In this document: piece by piece, positions 31,973 to 32,307 of the stretch | Numbering within the stretch: position 1 is the first letter of the stretch | How the letters are laid out: each line of letters starts with the position of its first letter | Assembly (NCBI RefSeq): GCF_902489365.1 | Contig: NZ_CABTZR010000023.1 | Location: 1 to 32,307, forward strand | From: an uncultured Corynebacterium sp. | Lineage (GTDB): Bacteria > Actinomycetota > Actinomycetes > Mycobacteriales > Mycobacteriaceae | Direction of reading: 5' to 3' | DNA length: 32,307 nt | Notes under the pieces: generated by a model | What the model saw: the letters and a program-made list of their open reading frames with translations, nothing else | Told to the model about the DNA's origin: nothing | Database searches by the model: none | Made by a program: the position numbers and the translations under genes

Positions 31973-32307
31973 ATGTCCAAGCTACTAAGCCCCGATTCCT
32001 CTCTTTTTTCACGCCCGACCGGCGCTACCAGTCAGGCCGACGCCGTTTCGGAACGCTACCGCAACGGCTCTCCCGCCGAGCTGGTTGCAGATATGGAAGC
32101 CATCGTCGGCTCAGAAAACGTGCACGGCCGCCTCAGCGACCTCGTGCGCTTCTCCTCCGATGCCGGCCCTTACCGCTCCATCCCTAACATCGTGGTCTCC
32201 CCTCGCAACGCCGCGGACCTCGCTGCGCTGATGAAGTACTGCGATACTCACGGTCGCCACATGACCTTCCGCGCAGCAGGAACATCGCTGAACGGCCAGG
32301 CCATGGG
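31973..32307 (+). CDS. FAD-linked oxidase N-terminus (D-lactate dehydrogenase-like), partial
   Basis: Reading from ATG 31973 gives MSKLLSPDSSLFSRPTG and on for 111 codons to the window edge without a stop. The segment RFSSDAGPYRSIPNIVVSP followed by a cofactor-loop-like RAAGTSLNGQA is typical of the FAD-binding type 4 domain of D-lactate dehydrogenase and GlcD-like oxidases. Divergent placement next to a sodium-coupled organic-anion transporter makes a linked uptake and oxidation route possible, but the substrate cannot be told from the fragment. Confidence 0.78.
   Translation, partial: MSKLLSPDSSLFSRPTGATSQADAVSERYRNGSPAELVADMEAIVGSENVHGRLSDLVRFSSDAGPYRSIPNIVVSPRNAADLAALMKYCDTHGRHMTFRAAGTSLNGQAM

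Noticed and set aside
1..32307. tRNA, rRNA, CRISPR arrays, insertion sequences or phage genes.
   Set aside because: I saw no tRNA-like cloverleaf, no regular repeat-spacer array and no transposase or integrase reading frame.

Overview
This window is chromosomal DNA from a Corynebacterium; I cannot resolve the species. Three things point there. The Arc-Dop-Pup-PafA pupylation cluster has no 20S proteasome genes between pup and pafA. lnt and ppm1 are separate genes. A six-gene set matches the maltose transporter (mus) operon described in C. glutamicum. Base composition is moderately GC-rich. GTG and TTG starts are used, and many promoters look leaderless (TAnnnT about 7 nt before the start codon).

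Layout. 98-9086 (+): M18 aminopeptidase, tRNA m1A58 methyltransferase, then arc, dop, pup, pafA and the DNA-damage regulators pafB and pafC. 9169-13531 (+): tatA, tatC and the Ski2-like helicase helY. 13541-16922: a small trypsin-fold protein (-), a Xaa-Pro peptidase and a DprE2-like reductase (+, overlapping by one base), and a cysteine-free CobG-like protein (-). 16993-19964 (+): fxsA, lnt, ppm1, closed by a strong terminator. 20144-26807 (+): the mus operon, made of the ATPase, a DUF4032 protein with kinase-like residues, the lipoprotein binding protein, two permeases and a DUF624 membrane protein. It lies between ppm1 and rbpA, which are direct neighbours in M. tuberculosis. 26911-28667: rbpA (-), a zinc-finger-like protein, a YceI protein and a 54-residue membrane protein too short for ordinary gene calling. 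29208-30578 (+): an MHS-type MFS transporter broken by two compensating single-base frameshifts. 30886-31863 (-): a bile-acid:sodium symporter family protein. 31973 to the edge (+): the start of an FAD-linked oxidase.

How it works together. The first block tags proteins with Pup (PafA), removes Pup (Dop) and unfolds tagged proteins (Arc). No protease is encoded here, and Arc lacks the C-terminal proteasome-docking tail, so the system probably recycles or remodels targets. fxsA-lnt-ppm1 supports lipoprotein acylation and mannosyl donor supply for the envelope. The mus operon imports maltose-type sugars and carries several RNA-level signals: a GlxR-like site before musK, a terminator-like structure and internal promoter before musE, a three-hairpin musE leader, and a stable hairpin after musE. 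Together these fit much higher binding-protein than permease expression.

The most promising undescribed item is the DUF4032 protein: it keeps a near-complete set of protein-kinase-like catalytic residues inside a sugar-transport operon. Others are the cysteine-free CobG relic, the signal-less trypsin-fold protein, and recurrent hairpins at points where expression of neighbouring genes should differ.
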